This document shows positions 16,521 to 24,900 of a DNA stretch of 45,851 nt, in pieces; position 1 is the stretch's first letter, and each line of letters starts with the position of its first letter. The notes under the pieces are model-generated. The model was not told the origin of the DNA. It saw only the letters and a list, made by a program, of their open reading frames with translations, and did no database searches. The translations under genes and the position numbers were made by a program. The DNA lies in NCBI GenBank assembly GCA_017546445.1, contig JAFYWX010000007.1, forward strand, positions 1 to 45,851. The letters are read 5' to 3'. The DNA is from Akkermansia sp. GTDB lineage: Bacteria > Verrucomicrobiota > Verrucomicrobiia > Verrucomicrobiales > Akkermansiaceae.

Positions 16521-17720
16521 ATGGCTAAACTCACTGTACGCGACCTCGACGTCGCCGGCAAGGAAGTGCTCATGCGCGTTGACTTCAACGTGCCCATGAA
16601 GGATGGCAAGATTACGAACGATGCCCGTATCGTGGCCGCTCTGCCCACCATCAAGTACCTGCTCGAGAACGGCGCCCGCCTTGTTCTCTGCTCCCACCTG
16701 GGCCGCCCCGAGGGTACCGGCTACCAGGCTGAGTTCTCCCTGGCTGCTGCTGCCGAGTGCCTCTCCCAGCACCTGGGCAAGCCCGTTGCCTTCGTTCCCG
16801 AGACCATCGGTGAGGCCGCCACGGCTGCCCGCGCCGCCCTCAAGGATGGCGATGTGATGCTGCTCGACAACGTGCGCTTCGACAAGAAGGAAAAGAAGAA
16901 TGACCCCGAGTTCGCCAAGGCTCTGCTGGGTGATGCCACCCTGTACGTGAACGACGCTTTCGGTTCTGCCCACCGCGCCCACGCCTCCACCGAGGGTGTG
17001 ACCCACTTCGCCGAGAAGTCCGCCATGGGCTTCCTCATCGAGCGCGAGCTGGAGTACCTTGAAGGCAAGCTGAGCTCCCCCGAGCAGCCCTTCGTGGTAA
17101 TCATGGGCGGCGCCAAGGTTTCCGACAAGATTCAGGTGCTCTCCAAGCTCATGGAGAAGAGCCAGACCTTCATCATCGGCGGCGCTATGGCCAACACCTT
17201 CCTGGCTGCCCAGGGCCACGATGTAGGCAACTCCAAGATTGAGGCCGACAAGCTCGACCTTGCCAACCAGATTCTGGCCGACGCCAAGGCCAAGGGCGTG
17301 ACCTTCGTGCTGCCCGCCGACACCCGCTACACCTTCAAGTTCGAGGAAGGCGCAGAGACTTTCTGCACCGCTCCCTGGGCAGAGGGCGGCTCCGTGCCCG
17401 CCGAGGGCATGGGCATCGACATCGGCGACAAGGCCATCGAAGAGTTCTGCGGCATCCTCAAGGGCGCCAAGACCGTGCTCTGGAACGGCCCGCTGGGCGT
17501 GTTCGAGCTCGACTCCTTCGCCAAGGGCACCAAGGCTATCGCCGAATGCCTCGCCGAGAGCGACTGCACCTCCATCGTGGGTGGTGGTGACTCCGTGACC
17601 GCTGCCAAGAAGTTCAAGGTGGCCGACAAGCTTTCCTTCTGCTCCACGGGTGGCGGCGCCTCCCTCGAGCTGCTGGAAGGCAAGGTGCTTCCCGGCATCG
17701 GCTCCCTGAGCGAGAAGTAA
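16521..17720 (+). CDS. pgk: Phosphoglycerate kinase
   Basis: 399 residues, the usual bacterial size. It makes ATP in glycolysis by transferring the acyl phosphate of 1,3-bisphosphoglycerate to ADP, and acts in the cytosol. N-terminal domain motifs are VLMRVDFNVPMKDGKITNDAR and LCSHLGRPEG for substrate binding; further signatures are LLDNVRFDKKEKKNDPEFAK, FVVIMGGAKVSDKI and the C-terminal nucleotide-binding SIVGGGDSVTAAKK with FCSTGGGASLELLEG. Codon choice is strongly biased (aac, aag, gcc, ctg), as expected for a highly expressed gene, and this bias opens a false long frame on the other strand. It appears to be monocistronic, with its own promoter and a strong terminator. Confidence 0.99.
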   Translation: MAKLTVRDLDVAGKEVLMRVDFNVPMKDGKITNDARIVAALPTIKYLLENGARLVLCSHLGRPEGTGYQAEFSLAAAAECLSQHLGKPVAFVPETIGEAATAARAALKDGDVMLLDNVRFDKKEKKNDPEFAKALLGDATLYVNDAFGSAHRAHASTEGVTHFAEKSAMGFLIERELEYLEGKLSSPEQPFVVIMGGAKVSDKIQVLSKLMEKSQTFIIGGAMANTFLAAQGHDVGNSKIEADKLDLANQILADAKAKGVTFVLPADTRYTFKFEEGAETFCTAPWAEGGSVPAEGMGIDIGDKAIEEFCGILKGAKTVLWNGPLGVFELDSFAKGTKAIAECLAESDCTSIVGGGDSVTAAKKFKVADKLSFCSTGGGASLELLEGKVLPGIGSLSEK

Positions 17721-17746
17721 AGCCCCGCGCTTTACACTACATTTCC

Positions 17747-17786
17747 AACCACCGGCTTGCACCACGCAGGCCGGTGGTTTTCTTTT
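17747..17786 (+). terminator. pgk intrinsic terminator
   Basis: Perfect 10-bp stem aaccaccggc (17747-17756)/gccggtggtt (17770-17779), followed by tttctttt. Confidence 0.9.
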
Positions 17787-17818
17787 ATCAATTGTCCATC
17801 GCCAATCCCCTATTTACC

Positions 17819-17847
17819 TTGCGCTCACAGGCAAAGTGTGCTACCCT
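17819..17847 (+). promoter_or_regulatory. Predicted promoter of the GH36-like gene
   Basis: TTGCGC, 17 bp, TACCCT (17842-17847), then a leader of about 27 nt to the ATG at 17875. Confidence 0.4.
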
Positions 17848-17874
17848 CTCCCCGCGAACTTATTCGGCAATTTT

Positions 17875-19800
17875 ATGATTATTCAGAACGAATTCATCAG
17901 CATCAATATCGAAACCGCCGGCCGCCGCCTGGCCAGCGTGCTCGTGCAGGACAAAATCAACGGCCGCAGCTATGACCTGGGCAAGGAGGTATTCACCATC
18001 CAACTGCAGGAGGCCAAGACCGACGAAGCCTGCTCCAAGAAGGAATACACCGATGTGTGCCTGCCGCTCAGCACGCAGGACCTGATGTGCGGCGAACTGA
18101 GCTGCACCGAAATTGCCGCCGATGCCTCCGCACGCCGACTGGTGGAACGCCGCGCCGGCCAGCGCGCCGCCCTGCCCTTTGCTGTAACCACCGATGGCTA
18201 CAAGCTTGAGTGGTGGGTGGAGCTGCGCGAGGGCCAGCCCTACTTCCGCACCGGCCTGAATATCACCCCCATGCAGTTTGCCATGCCCGCCCGCAAGCTG
18301 ACGCTCCTGAACGTGACCGCCCCCGAGGCCCGTGTGGAAGGCAGCGTGAAGGGTGCCCCCATCGTGGCCGCCGGCAACCGCCTGTTCGCCGGTGTGGAAA
18401 GTCCGCTGTGCACCAGCGAAACCACAGCAACCGGCTTCATGTGCTCCCTGGAGCGCACCACCCACCTGCCCGCCCGCACCATGAGCAGCATCTCCGCCGT
18501 CATGGGCTTCTGCCAGCCCGGGCAGCTGCGCCGCACCTTCCAGCTGGCCTACCTGAACGAAGAACGCGCCCGCGCCTACTTCCCCCTGCTCAATTACAAC
18601 ACCTGGTACGATATCGGCTACTTCACCCGCTACAACGAACAGGACGTGCTGGACACCGTGCGCCTCTTCGGCGAGGAGCTGGTGGTGAAGCGCGGCGCGG
18701 TGATGGATTCCTTCCTCTTTGACGACGGGTGGGACGACACCGAAACCCTCTGGCAGTTCCACGCCGGTATGCCCAACGAGTTCCGCGAGGCCCGCAAGCT
18801 GGCCGAAAGCTACGGTGCCCAGCCGGGCGTGTGGTTCTCCCCCTGGGGCGGCTACGGCCAGCCCAAGCTGAACCGCCTGGCCGCCGCCGGCGATACGTAC
18901 GAGACCAACGAGCGAGGCTTCGCCCTCTCCGGCCCGAAATACTATGAGCTTTTCCGCGATATGTGCCTGCACATGATTCGCGAGAACGGCGCCAACCACT
19001 TCAAGCTGGACGGCTGCTCCGGCATGGCCGAGCCCGCCCCCGGCTCCCGCTTCGGCTCCGATTTCGAGGCCGCCATCTCCCTCATTGAGGAGCTGCGCGC
19101 TGAGCGCCCGGATATCTTCATCAACCTCACCACCGGCACCTGGGCCAGCCCGTTCTGGTTCGGTATTGCAGACTCCGTGTGGCGCGGCAACTGGGACCAC
19201 GATTTCTGCGGCGAAGGCACTGCCCGCCAGCAGTGGATTACCTTCCGCGATGCCATGATTTTCGCCCACAATGTGAAGATTTCCCCGCTTTTCCCCATCA
19301 ACTCACTCATGACCCACGGCGTGATTTATAACAAGGGCGCACGCGGACTCATGACCACCGAGGGCAACGACCTGGCAGATGAAATCTGGAGCGGCCTGGG
19401 CCTGGGCACCCAGATGCAGGAGCTCTACATCACCCCCTCCATGATGCAGCCGCACGAGTGGGACACCCTGGCCGCCGCTGCCAAGTGGACCCGCGCCAAC
19501 GCCACCACCATGGTGGACAGCCACTGGGTGGGCGGCGACCCCGCCGCGCTCGAGGCCTACGGCTTCGCCTCCTGGAGCCCGGAAAAGGGTATCCTGGTGC
19601 TGCGCAATCCTGCCGCCACCGCACAGGATTTCAGCTTCGACCCCGCCGCTGTGTTCGAGCTGCCCCTCGGAGCCCCGCTGAGCTACACCCTCAGCTCCCC
19701 CAAGGGCGACACCCTGCCCGCCACCGCACAGGCCGGCAAGCCCACCACTCTCAAACTTGCCCCCTTCCAGGTGCTCGTCATCGAGGCTACGCCTTGCTGA
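17875..19800 (+). CDS. GH36-like (clan GH-D) alpha-galactosidase family glycosidase
   Basis: 641 residues from MIIQNEFISINIE; an in-frame ATG at 17836 would overlap the predicted -10 region. The N-terminal ~260 residues form a beta-sandwich-like domain. A (beta/alpha)8 domain follows, with FLFDDGWDDT (about residue 280), WFSPWGGYGQPK, and NHFKLDGCSG (about residue 379), whose Asp matches the nucleophile of GH36/GH27. ADSVWRGNWDHDF holds candidate acid/base Asp residues. The C-terminal ~90 residues form a small beta domain. There is no signal peptide, so it is likely cytoplasmic. An alpha-galactosidase is the nearest call, but related proteins include raffinose-synthase-like and uncharacterised members, so substrate is uncertain. 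Hairpin array 2 begins right after its stop. Confidence 0.75.
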   Translation: MIIQNEFISINIETAGRRLASVLVQDKINGRSYDLGKEVFTIQLQEAKTDEACSKKEYTDVCLPLSTQDLMCGELSCTEIAADASARRLVERRAGQRAALPFAVTTDGYKLEWWVELREGQPYFRTGLNITPMQFAMPARKLTLLNVTAPEARVEGSVKGAPIVAAGNRLFAGVESPLCTSETTATGFMCSLERTTHLPARTMSSISAVMGFCQPGQLRRTFQLAYLNEERARAYFPLLNYNTWYDIGYFTRYNEQDVLDTVRLFGEELVVKRGAVMDSFLFDDGWDDTETLWQFHAGMPNEFREARKLAESYGAQPGVWFSPWGGYGQPKLNRLAAAGDTYETNERGFALSGPKYYELFRDMCLHMIRENGANHFKLDGCSGMAEPAPGSRFGSDFEAAISLIEELRAERPDIFINLTTGTWASPFWFGIADSVWRGNWDHDFCGEGTARQQWITFRDAMIFAHNVKISPLFPINSLMTHGVIYNKGARGLMTTEGNDLADEIWSGLGLGTQMQELYITPSMMQPHEWDTLAAAAKWTRANATTMVDSHWVGGDPAALEAYGFASWSPEKGILVLRNPAATAQDFSFDPAAVFELPLGAPLSYTLSSPKGDTLPATAQAGKPTTLKLAPFQVLVIEATPC

Positions 19801-19801
19801 G

Positions 19802-19928
19802 TCCACGCGAAGCGTGGATATCGTCCTGCCCCGCCGGGGCAGGATTTCGTCACGAAGTGATTTCGTCCGCCCCCACCCGGGGGCGGATTTCGTTTACCCA
19901 GCCGAAGCTTCGTAGAAGCGGCGGCTGG
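19802..19928. repeat. Array of five hairpins with ATTTCGT linkers (array 2)
   Basis: Stems: tccacgc/gcgtgga (19802-19818), cctgcccc/ggggcagg (19825-19843), tcac/gtga (19850-19860), ccgccccc/gggggcgg (19867-19886) and ccagccg/cggctgg (19898-19928, with an inner cttc/gaag). Linkers are tatcgt, atttcgt, atttcgt and atttcgt. The first stem starts one base after the stop of the GH36-like gene. Stem sequences differ from each other, so this is not one repeated sequence; the linker is the constant part. From 19929 to 20105 I see no further structure beyond the predicted promoter of the next gene. Confidence 0.85.
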
Positions 19929-20105
19929 TTTACCGATTCAGCAAGGCCTGAACCAAGCCCATTGATTGGGAAAAAATCACTCTCAGGTGCGAAGAAAACA
20001 ATATCCAGCTGCAACGGGCGAAATCCTCCCTGCGGGAGGACTGGGGAAAACAGGTAACTCTAACCCCTTGCCTATCCGCCCCAGGTGCGTAAGATAAGAG
20101 GCGTT

Positions 20106-20219
20106 ATGACCACCATACGCATCATCATCATCGCCGCCGCCATGCTCGGGCTCGCCGCCTGCAGCTTCGATGCCAGCTTCTCCACCCCCAACTTCTCCCC
20201 ACAGAAGACAAGCCATTAA
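20106..20219 (+). CDS. Very small lipoprotein
   Basis: 37 residues. MTTIRIIIIAAAMLGLAAC is a lipoprotein signal with lipobox LAAC; the mature part would be only about 19 residues (CSFDASFSTPNFSPQKTSH). A good ribosome site AGAGG lies 6 nt before the ATG. TTGCCT, 16 bp, TAAGAT (about 20068-20095) is a plausible promoter. It resembles entericidin-size lipoproteins in length only; no family is recognised. The following ~80 bp to the heptad repeats hold nothing I can name. Confidence 0.65.
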   Translation: MTTIRIIIIAAAMLGLAACSFDASFSTPNFSPQKTSH

Positions 20220-20300
20220 TATCCTCATCACCCCCTCCTCGCTACGCCTGCGGGCCACCTTCTGAGCCACCCGCAAACACCCCGCCACGGCATAACCGGG

Positions 20301-20335
20301 GCAATCGTCAATAGTCAATTGTAAATCGTCAATTC
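20301..20335. repeat. Degenerate 7-bp repeats overlapping the uvrC stop
   Basis: Minus strand: AATTGAC, GATTTAC, AATTGAC, TATTGAC, GATTGCC in register, consensus NATTGAC. The first unit contains the uvrC stop codon TGA. Confidence 0.75.
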
Positions 20336-21879
20336 TCCTTCAGCCACCGGCTGAAGGCTTCCGCCCACTTCAGGGAAATGCCGGGCAGCTCTGCCAGCTC
20401 CTCCGGGCTGCGGGAGCGGATGCCCGGCACCGTGTGGAAGCGAGCCAGCAGCAACTCCTTGCGCCGCGGAGTCATGGAGGGATAAGCATCCAGCTTACTC
20501 TCGCGCACGCGCTTGCGCACCAGCAGCTCATTATAATTATTCGCAAAGCGGTGCGCCTCATCGCGCAGGCGCTGAAGCAGGCGCAGCGCCCCGCAATCAT
20601 GGCTCAGCACCAGCGGCTCACTCTGCCCCGGCAGGTAAATCTCTTCATCGCGCTTCGCCAGGCCTACCACCGGCATCTGCTGCAGACCAATCTCTGCCAG
20701 CACCTGCACCGCAATGGCCAGCTGCCCCTTGCCGCCGTCCACCACCACCAGGTCCGGCACCTTGATGGGCGCCTTCCCCTCATTGGCCAGCTCCTTCAAC
20801 CAGGCATACATATCCAGCCCCTCCGGCTTATCAAAAAGCGCGCTGCTCTCATTCACAATGCGAGAATACCGGCGGCGCACCACCTCCAGCATGGAGGCAA
20901 AATCATTCTGCCCATCCACCCCCTTGATGCGGTAGCGCCGGTACGCCGCGTTATCCGGGCGCCCATTCGTGAAGCGCACCATACTGGCCACAATATGGTT
21001 GCTGGAAAGATTCGAAATATCGAAACACTCCATCACCGCCGGCGGCTGCGCCATGCCCAGATACCCGGCCAGCTCCGCCAGGTCGCGGTCCGGATCCACC
21101 GTGCCCGGTAAATCCGGCGAGCGTCGGGTGAAGCGTCGCGTGGGCTCCAGCGTTTTCATGATATTCTCCCGCACATCGCGCAGGCGGGCAGCCAGCTCAA
21201 AATCCAGCCGCTCGGAGGCCTCCATCATCTCCTGAGTCAGCGCATCCAGATGCGCCTGGCGGCCGCGCCCCTCCAGCAGGCCAAGAGCCGCTTCAAAATT
21301 CTCCCGGTACGCCTCCGGCGAAATACGCCCCACACACGGCGCAGAGCAGTGGCGAATCTCATCATCATGGCAATGGCGGTACTGCTCCTCCCCCGGGTGG
21401 CGGCAGGTGCACGTGCGCAGCCGGAAGCGGTGATTCAGCCACTCCACCGTCTCCTTCAGCGCCGTGGCATGCACAAACGGGCCAATATAGCGCGCGCCGT
21501 CATCCTTGCGCAGGCGCACCAGCGAGAAACGAGGAAACTCCTCCTGCCGGCTCGCCCGCAGCAGGTAATACCGCTTATCATCCCGCAGCTGCACATTATA
21601 ATGCGGGCGGTACTCCTTGATGAGCTTCTGCTCCAGAATCAGCGATTCCTGCTCATTGCGCACCTCATAATAATCAAAATCCACAATCGCCGCAATCAGC
21701 GCACGCGTCTTGCCGTTCTCCAGCGTTGCGCGCGAGGGCGAGAAATAATTCGCCAGGCGCCGGTGCAAATCCTTCGCCTTCCCCACGTAAATCACCCCAC
21801 CGCCTTCCCCCTTCATCAGATAAACCCCAGGGCAATGCGGCGTCCGCCTCCACTTCTCCTTGAGGTTGACCTTCGGCAT
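20329..21879 (-). CDS. uvrC: Excinuclease ABC subunit C
   Basis: 516 residues from MPKVNLKEKWRR at 21879, somewhat shorter than the usual ~600. It makes the dual incisions around bulky DNA lesions in nucleotide excision repair with UvrAB. The order is: GIY-YIG nuclease (CPGVYLMKGEGGGVIYVGKA with the later NYFSP region), a cysteine cluster (CTCRHPGEEQYRHC...CSAPCVG), the UVR helix pair that binds UvrB (LTQEMMEASERLDFELAARL), an RNase H-like nuclease (ECFDISNLSSNH, VVDGGKGQL, and RDEAHRFA) and a C-terminal helix-hairpin-helix (FHTVPGIRSRSPEELAELPG). The last residues run into the 7-bp repeats. The -10 box of its promoter ends 6 nt before the ATG. Confidence 0.97.
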   Translation of the reverse strand: MPKVNLKEKWRRTPHCPGVYLMKGEGGGVIYVGKAKDLHRRLANYFSPSRATLENGKTRALIAAIVDFDYYEVRNEQESLILEQKLIKEYRPHYNVQLRDDKRYYLLRASRQEEFPRFSLVRLRKDDGARYIGPFVHATALKETVEWLNHRFRLRTCTCRHPGEEQYRHCHDDEIRHCSAPCVGRISPEAYRENFEAALGLLEGRGRQAHLDALTQEMMEASERLDFELAARLRDVRENIMKTLEPTRRFTRRSPDLPGTVDPDRDLAELAGYLGMAQPPAVMECFDISNLSSNHIVASMVRFTNGRPDNAAYRRYRIKGVDGQNDFASMLEVVRRRYSRIVNESSALFDKPEGLDMYAWLKELANEGKAPIKVPDLVVVDGGKGQLAIAVQVLAEIGLQQMPVVGLAKRDEEIYLPGQSEPLVLSHDCGALRLLQRLRDEAHRFANNYNELLVRKRVRESKLDAYPSMTPRRKELLLARFHTVPGIRSRSPEELAELPGISLKWAEAFSRWLKEN

Positions 21880-21914
21880 GCACGCATCATACCAGAACGC
21901 CACCAGAAAATCAA
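21880..21914 (-). promoter_or_regulatory. uvrC promoter (leaderless type)
   Basis: Minus strand: TTGATT (21909-21914), 17 bp, TATGAT (21886-21891), then 6 nt to the ATG. Confidence 0.6.
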
Positions 21915-22022
21915 TTCTGAACCACCCGCAAGGCGCAAGCCTCCCTCCACACACCCGAAATATATCGTCACACCGCTATATTATAGTGAAGCAACCGGGC
22001 CAGCGCGTTATGCTCAGTTCAA

Positions 22023-22634
22023 ATGACCTCACAACACATTACAAGGTGCGACAAGGAATTCGGCACCTTCAGCGGCTGGCGCTTCGGTATCACACGCTTC
22101 AAGCAACGTCTCGTACGCTACTTCTCCGATATCGAATACGGCAGCTCTGAGAACGCACTGGCCGAAGCAGAATCCTTCCGCGAGCACATCTACACCCTGC
22201 TCGCCCAGAATCCCGGCAACGAGGCCGACATCCTCCAGCAGCTCAATACCCAATACCGCCGCGACCGTGACCTCCCCGCAACCCTGCGGCGCTATGCCCC
22301 CAGCACCACCCAGCGCAAAGCCATCACCACCCGCATCACTCCGCAGCTCAACCAGGCGCTGGAGCACTACAGCTCATTCATGGGGCTCGAGACCAGCTCC
22401 GTTGTCCGCCTGGCGCTTTACCACTATTTCACCCACATAGCAGGTCTCAGCGAACGCCCCACCCCCGAGGATTTGCAGAAACACGTGGACGAACTGGAAG
22501 CCCAGGCCATGGCTGTCGGTCTTCCCTCCTTCGCCAGCCTCATGACCAATGAGACCAGCACCGCCAGCTACCAGAGCGAATACCCCAGCATCGAAGACCA
22601 GGACATGATGGCCGCAGAAGAGGAGGATTCCTGA
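22023..22634 (+). CDS. AP2-like plus ribbon-helix-helix-like regulatory protein
   Basis: 203 residues. Residues ~10-55 (FGTFSGWRFGITRFKQRLVR, then YFSDIEYGSSENALAEAESF) have the strand-strand-strand-helix layout and the -GSSENALAEA- helix of AP2/integrase-type DNA-binding domains. Residues ~95-140 (KAITTRITPQLNQALEHYSS, then GLETSSVVRLALYHYF) look like a ribbon-helix-helix. The acidic C-terminus ends in MMAAEEEDS. The assignment rests on pattern only; I know no named family with this pairing. A DNA-binding role is inferred. It is flanked by uvrC (divergent) and by the 149-bp repeat element. Confidence 0.6.
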   Translation: MTSQHITRCDKEFGTFSGWRFGITRFKQRLVRYFSDIEYGSSENALAEAESFREHIYTLLAQNPGNEADILQQLNTQYRRDRDLPATLRRYAPSTTQRKAITTRITPQLNQALEHYSSFMGLETSSVVRLALYHYFTHIAGLSERPTPEDLQKHVDELEAQAMAVGLPSFASLMTNETSTASYQSEYPSIEDQDMMAAEEEDS

Positions 22635-22679
22635 TTCGCCCCTCCCCTCAATCAATTCCCGAAACATTAAGTCCGAATA

Positions 22680-22828
22680 GGCGATTTGGCGGGGGCTCAA
22701 ATCCTTCGGAGCACGGGACTTCAGTCCTGAAAACTCAAGCGATGAGGGACTAAAGTCCCTCGCTCCGACAAAAAACAGTTGCCCGCTAAACTCCCATTTA
22801 GCGCAGCAATCTTTGGGACACATGTGTA
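22680..22828. repeat. 149-bp REP-like structured element, copy 2
   Basis: Second copy of the element at 11850-11998, in the same orientation. The third stem reads CGCTAAA (22784-22790)/TTTAGCG (22797-22803), against CGCCAAA/TTTGGCG in copy 1: a C-to-T change on one arm is matched by G-to-A on the other. It sits between the AP2-like gene and the typA promoter. Confidence 0.85.
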
Positions 22829-22854
22829 ATTCGTCCTTTTCCGCATCTTTGGGC

Positions 22855-22883
22855 TTTTCAAGTGAGGTTGAGTGTGCTAGACT
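22855..22883 (+). promoter_or_regulatory. Predicted typA promoter
   Basis: TTTTCA, 17 bp, TAGACT (22878-22883), with a 45-nt leader. The same two boxes at the same spacing precede the DUF1016 gene at 24901. Confidence 0.5.
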
Positions 22884-22928
22884 CTGCGGCGCAGCCGCAG
22901 TATCTGGCTGAATGGTAATATTTTTGTT

Positions 22929-24764
22929 ATGAGTGACCCGAGCAAATTCCGCAATCTGGCTATTATCGCACACGTAGACCACGGCAAAACCACGCTGGTA
23001 GACCAGCTTCTGAAGGCTGGCGGCACTTACCGTGAGAACCAGGAGGTGCAGGAACGCGCCATGGACTCCATGGATCTGGAGCGCGAGAAGGGTATCACGA
23101 TTAAGGCCAAGAACACGTCGATTCACTGGAACGATTACACCATCAACATTGTGGACACCCCCGGGCACGCCGACTTCGGCGCCGAGGTGGAGCGCGTAAT
23201 GAAGATGGTGGACGGCGTGATTCTGGTGGTGGATGCCTATGAGGGTCCGCAGGCTCAGACGCGTTTTGTGCTGCGCAAGGCGCTGGAGGAAGGTCTGCTG
23301 CCCATCGTGGTCATCAACAAAATTGACCGCCCGCATGCCGATGCGATGAAGGTGCATGACCAGGTGCTGGAGCTGCTGCTCGACCTGAACGCCACGGAAG
23401 AGCAGTTCGAGGCTCCCTTTGTGTACGGCTCTGCCCGCGATGGTTATTTCATGAACAGCCCGGAGGGCGAAGCCCCCGTGGACTGCACGCCGCTGCTGCA
23501 CCAGATTGTGAAGCACATTCCCGCCCCGCAGGATGCCGACCCGGACAAACCTTTCAAGATGCTCATTTCCAACATCGACTGGGATGACTATGTGGGCCGC
23601 GTGGCCGTGGGCCGCATCACCAGCGGCCGTGTGCAGAAGGGCGATACGCTCTACCTGCTGCGCCAGGATGGCTCCCGCGTTCAGGCCAAGGTGACCAAGC
23701 TTTTCGAATACAGTGGTCTGCAGACCAATGACTCCACTGTGGGCGAGGCCGGCAACATCATCGGCCTTTCCGGGTTCGAGGATGTGGACATCGGCCAGAC
23801 GCTCACCGCCGACCCGGAGGCCGAGCCCCTGCCCTTCGTGAAGATTGAGCCGCCGACAGTGCAGATGGAGTTCAGCATCAATGACGGCCCGCTGGGTGGC
23901 CGCGATGGCAAGAATGTGACCAGCCGCGTGATTCGCGACCGCCTGATGCGCGAGATGCGCACGAATATCTCCATCAAGGTGGAGGATACCGACCTGGCCG
24001 GCGTGTTCAGCGTGTCTGCCCGTGGCACCATGCAGATTGCCATTCTGGTGGAACAGATGCGCCGCGAGAATTACGAGGTGCTCGTTTCCCGCCCGAAGGT
24101 GATTGTGCGCGAGATTGACGGCGTGAACTGCGAGCCGTTCGAGACGGTGTTCATCGAAGTGCCGGATGAATGCGCCAACGGCACGGTGCGCATTCTGGGC
24201 AACCGCCGCGGCATTCTGGAAAACATGGAGGCCAACGGCAGCGGCCGCACCATCATTCAGGCCACCATTCCCACCCGCGGTCTCATCGGTTTCGAGTTCG
24301 AGCTGGTGAACCTGACGAGCGGCCACGGCATTTTCTCCCACCTGTTCAAGGAATACGCCCCCTACGCCGGCGAAATCACCACTCGCCAGACCAGCACGCT
24401 CATTTCCATGGAAAACGGCATTGCCCGTCCCTACGCCCTGCAGGCCATGGAGGAACGCGGCACGCTGTTCATTGCCCCCGGCGATGAGGTGTACGAAGGT
24501 ATGATTGTGGGCGAGAACCCGAAGGATATTGACATCCCGGTGAACCCGACCCGCGAGAAGCACCTCACCAACCACCGCTCGGCCACCAAGAACGATTCCA
24601 TCCAGCTCACACCGCCCCGCGTGTTCTCGCTGGAGCGAGCCATCGAATACATTGAGCCCGATGAACTGGTGGAGGCCACGCCGCATTTCATCCGCATGCG
24701 CAAGCGCATTCTGGAGGCTACTGCCCGCAAACGCGCCGGCATCCGCGAGGCGAACCTGGGCTAA
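22929..24764 (+). CDS. typA: Ribosome-associated GTPase TypA/BipA
   Basis: 611 residues, full length. This translational GTPase binds the ribosome and helps 50S assembly and adaptation to stress. G motifs: AHVDHGKTT (G1, residues 14-22), [10 protein letters not shown] (switch/G2), DTPGHADFG (G3), NKIDRPHAD (G4) and YGSARDGY (G5 region). It continues with an EF-Tu domain II-like barrel ([15 protein letters not shown]), the EF-G-like domains III and V, and the TypA-specific C-terminal region ([15 protein letters not shown] style ending). Transcribed alone from its own promoter; degenerate 7-bp repeats follow its stop. Confidence 0.98.
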   Translation: MSDPSKFRNLAIIAHVDHGKTTLVDQLLKAGGTYRENQEVQERAMDSMDLEREKGITIKAKNTSIHWNDYTINIVDTPGHADFGAEVERVMKMVDGVILVVDAYEGPQAQTRFVLRKALEEGLLPIVVINKIDRPHADAMKVHDQVLELLLDLNATEEQFEAPFVYGSARDGYFMNSPEGEAPVDCTPLLHQIVKHIPAPQDADPDKPFKMLISNIDWDDYVGRVAVGRITSGRVQKGDTLYLLRQDGSRVQAKVTKLFEYSGLQTNDSTVGEAGNIIGLSGFEDVDIGQTLTADPEAEPLPFVKIEPPTVQMEFSINDGPLGGRDGKNVTSRVIRDRLMREMRTNISIKVEDTDLAGVFSVSARGTMQIAILVEQMRRENYEVLVSRPKVIVREIDGVNCEPFETVFIEVPDECANGTVRILGNRRGILENMEANGSGRTIIQATIPTRGLIGFEFELVNLTSGHGIFSHLFKEYAPYAGEITTRQTSTLISMENGIARPYALQAMEERGTLFIAPGDEVYEGMIVGENPKDIDIPVNPTREKHLTNHRSATKNDSIQLTPPRVFSLERAIEYIEPDELVEATPHFIRMRKRILEATARKRAGIREANLG

Positions 24765-24765
24765 A

Positions 24766-24820
24766 GTACGAGGTTCGAAGTGGGAAGTACGAAGTAAAAT
24801 CAGCTGCGCCTCCGGCGCAG
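24766..24820. repeat. 7-bp direct repeats and a single hairpin after typA
   Basis: GTACGAG, GTTCGAA, GTGGGAA, GTACGAA in register (24766-24793) start one base after the typA stop. A hairpin ctgcgcc-tcc-ggcgcag (24804-24820) followed by ggtgattt resembles a single unit of the hairpin arrays. Confidence 0.7.
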
Positions 24821-24846
24821 GGTGATTTGAAGCGTACACTTTCTCC

Positions 24847-24875
24847 TTTTCATTTCGCTCCATTTGGGATAGACT
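24847..24875 (+). promoter_or_regulatory. Predicted promoter of the DUF1016 gene
   Basis: TTTTCA, 17 bp, TAGACT (24870-24875), with a leader of about 25 nt. Confidence 0.5.
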
Positions 24876-24900
24876 ACGGGTAGATTTACGAAAACTTCCT

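Noticed and set aside
16512..17765. A 417-codon open frame opposite pgk
   Set aside because: It is the shadow of strongly biased GC-rich codons of pgk; its translation is Gly/His/Leu-rich with no fold-like pattern.
17860..19269. A 469-codon open frame opposite the GH36-like gene
   Set aside because: Same codon-bias shadow; the plus-strand protein has clear glycosidase motifs.
19802..19928. CRISPR array
   Set aside because: The repeated part is only about 7 nt and the variable parts are self-complementary hairpins of 11-20 nt; no cas genes are present.
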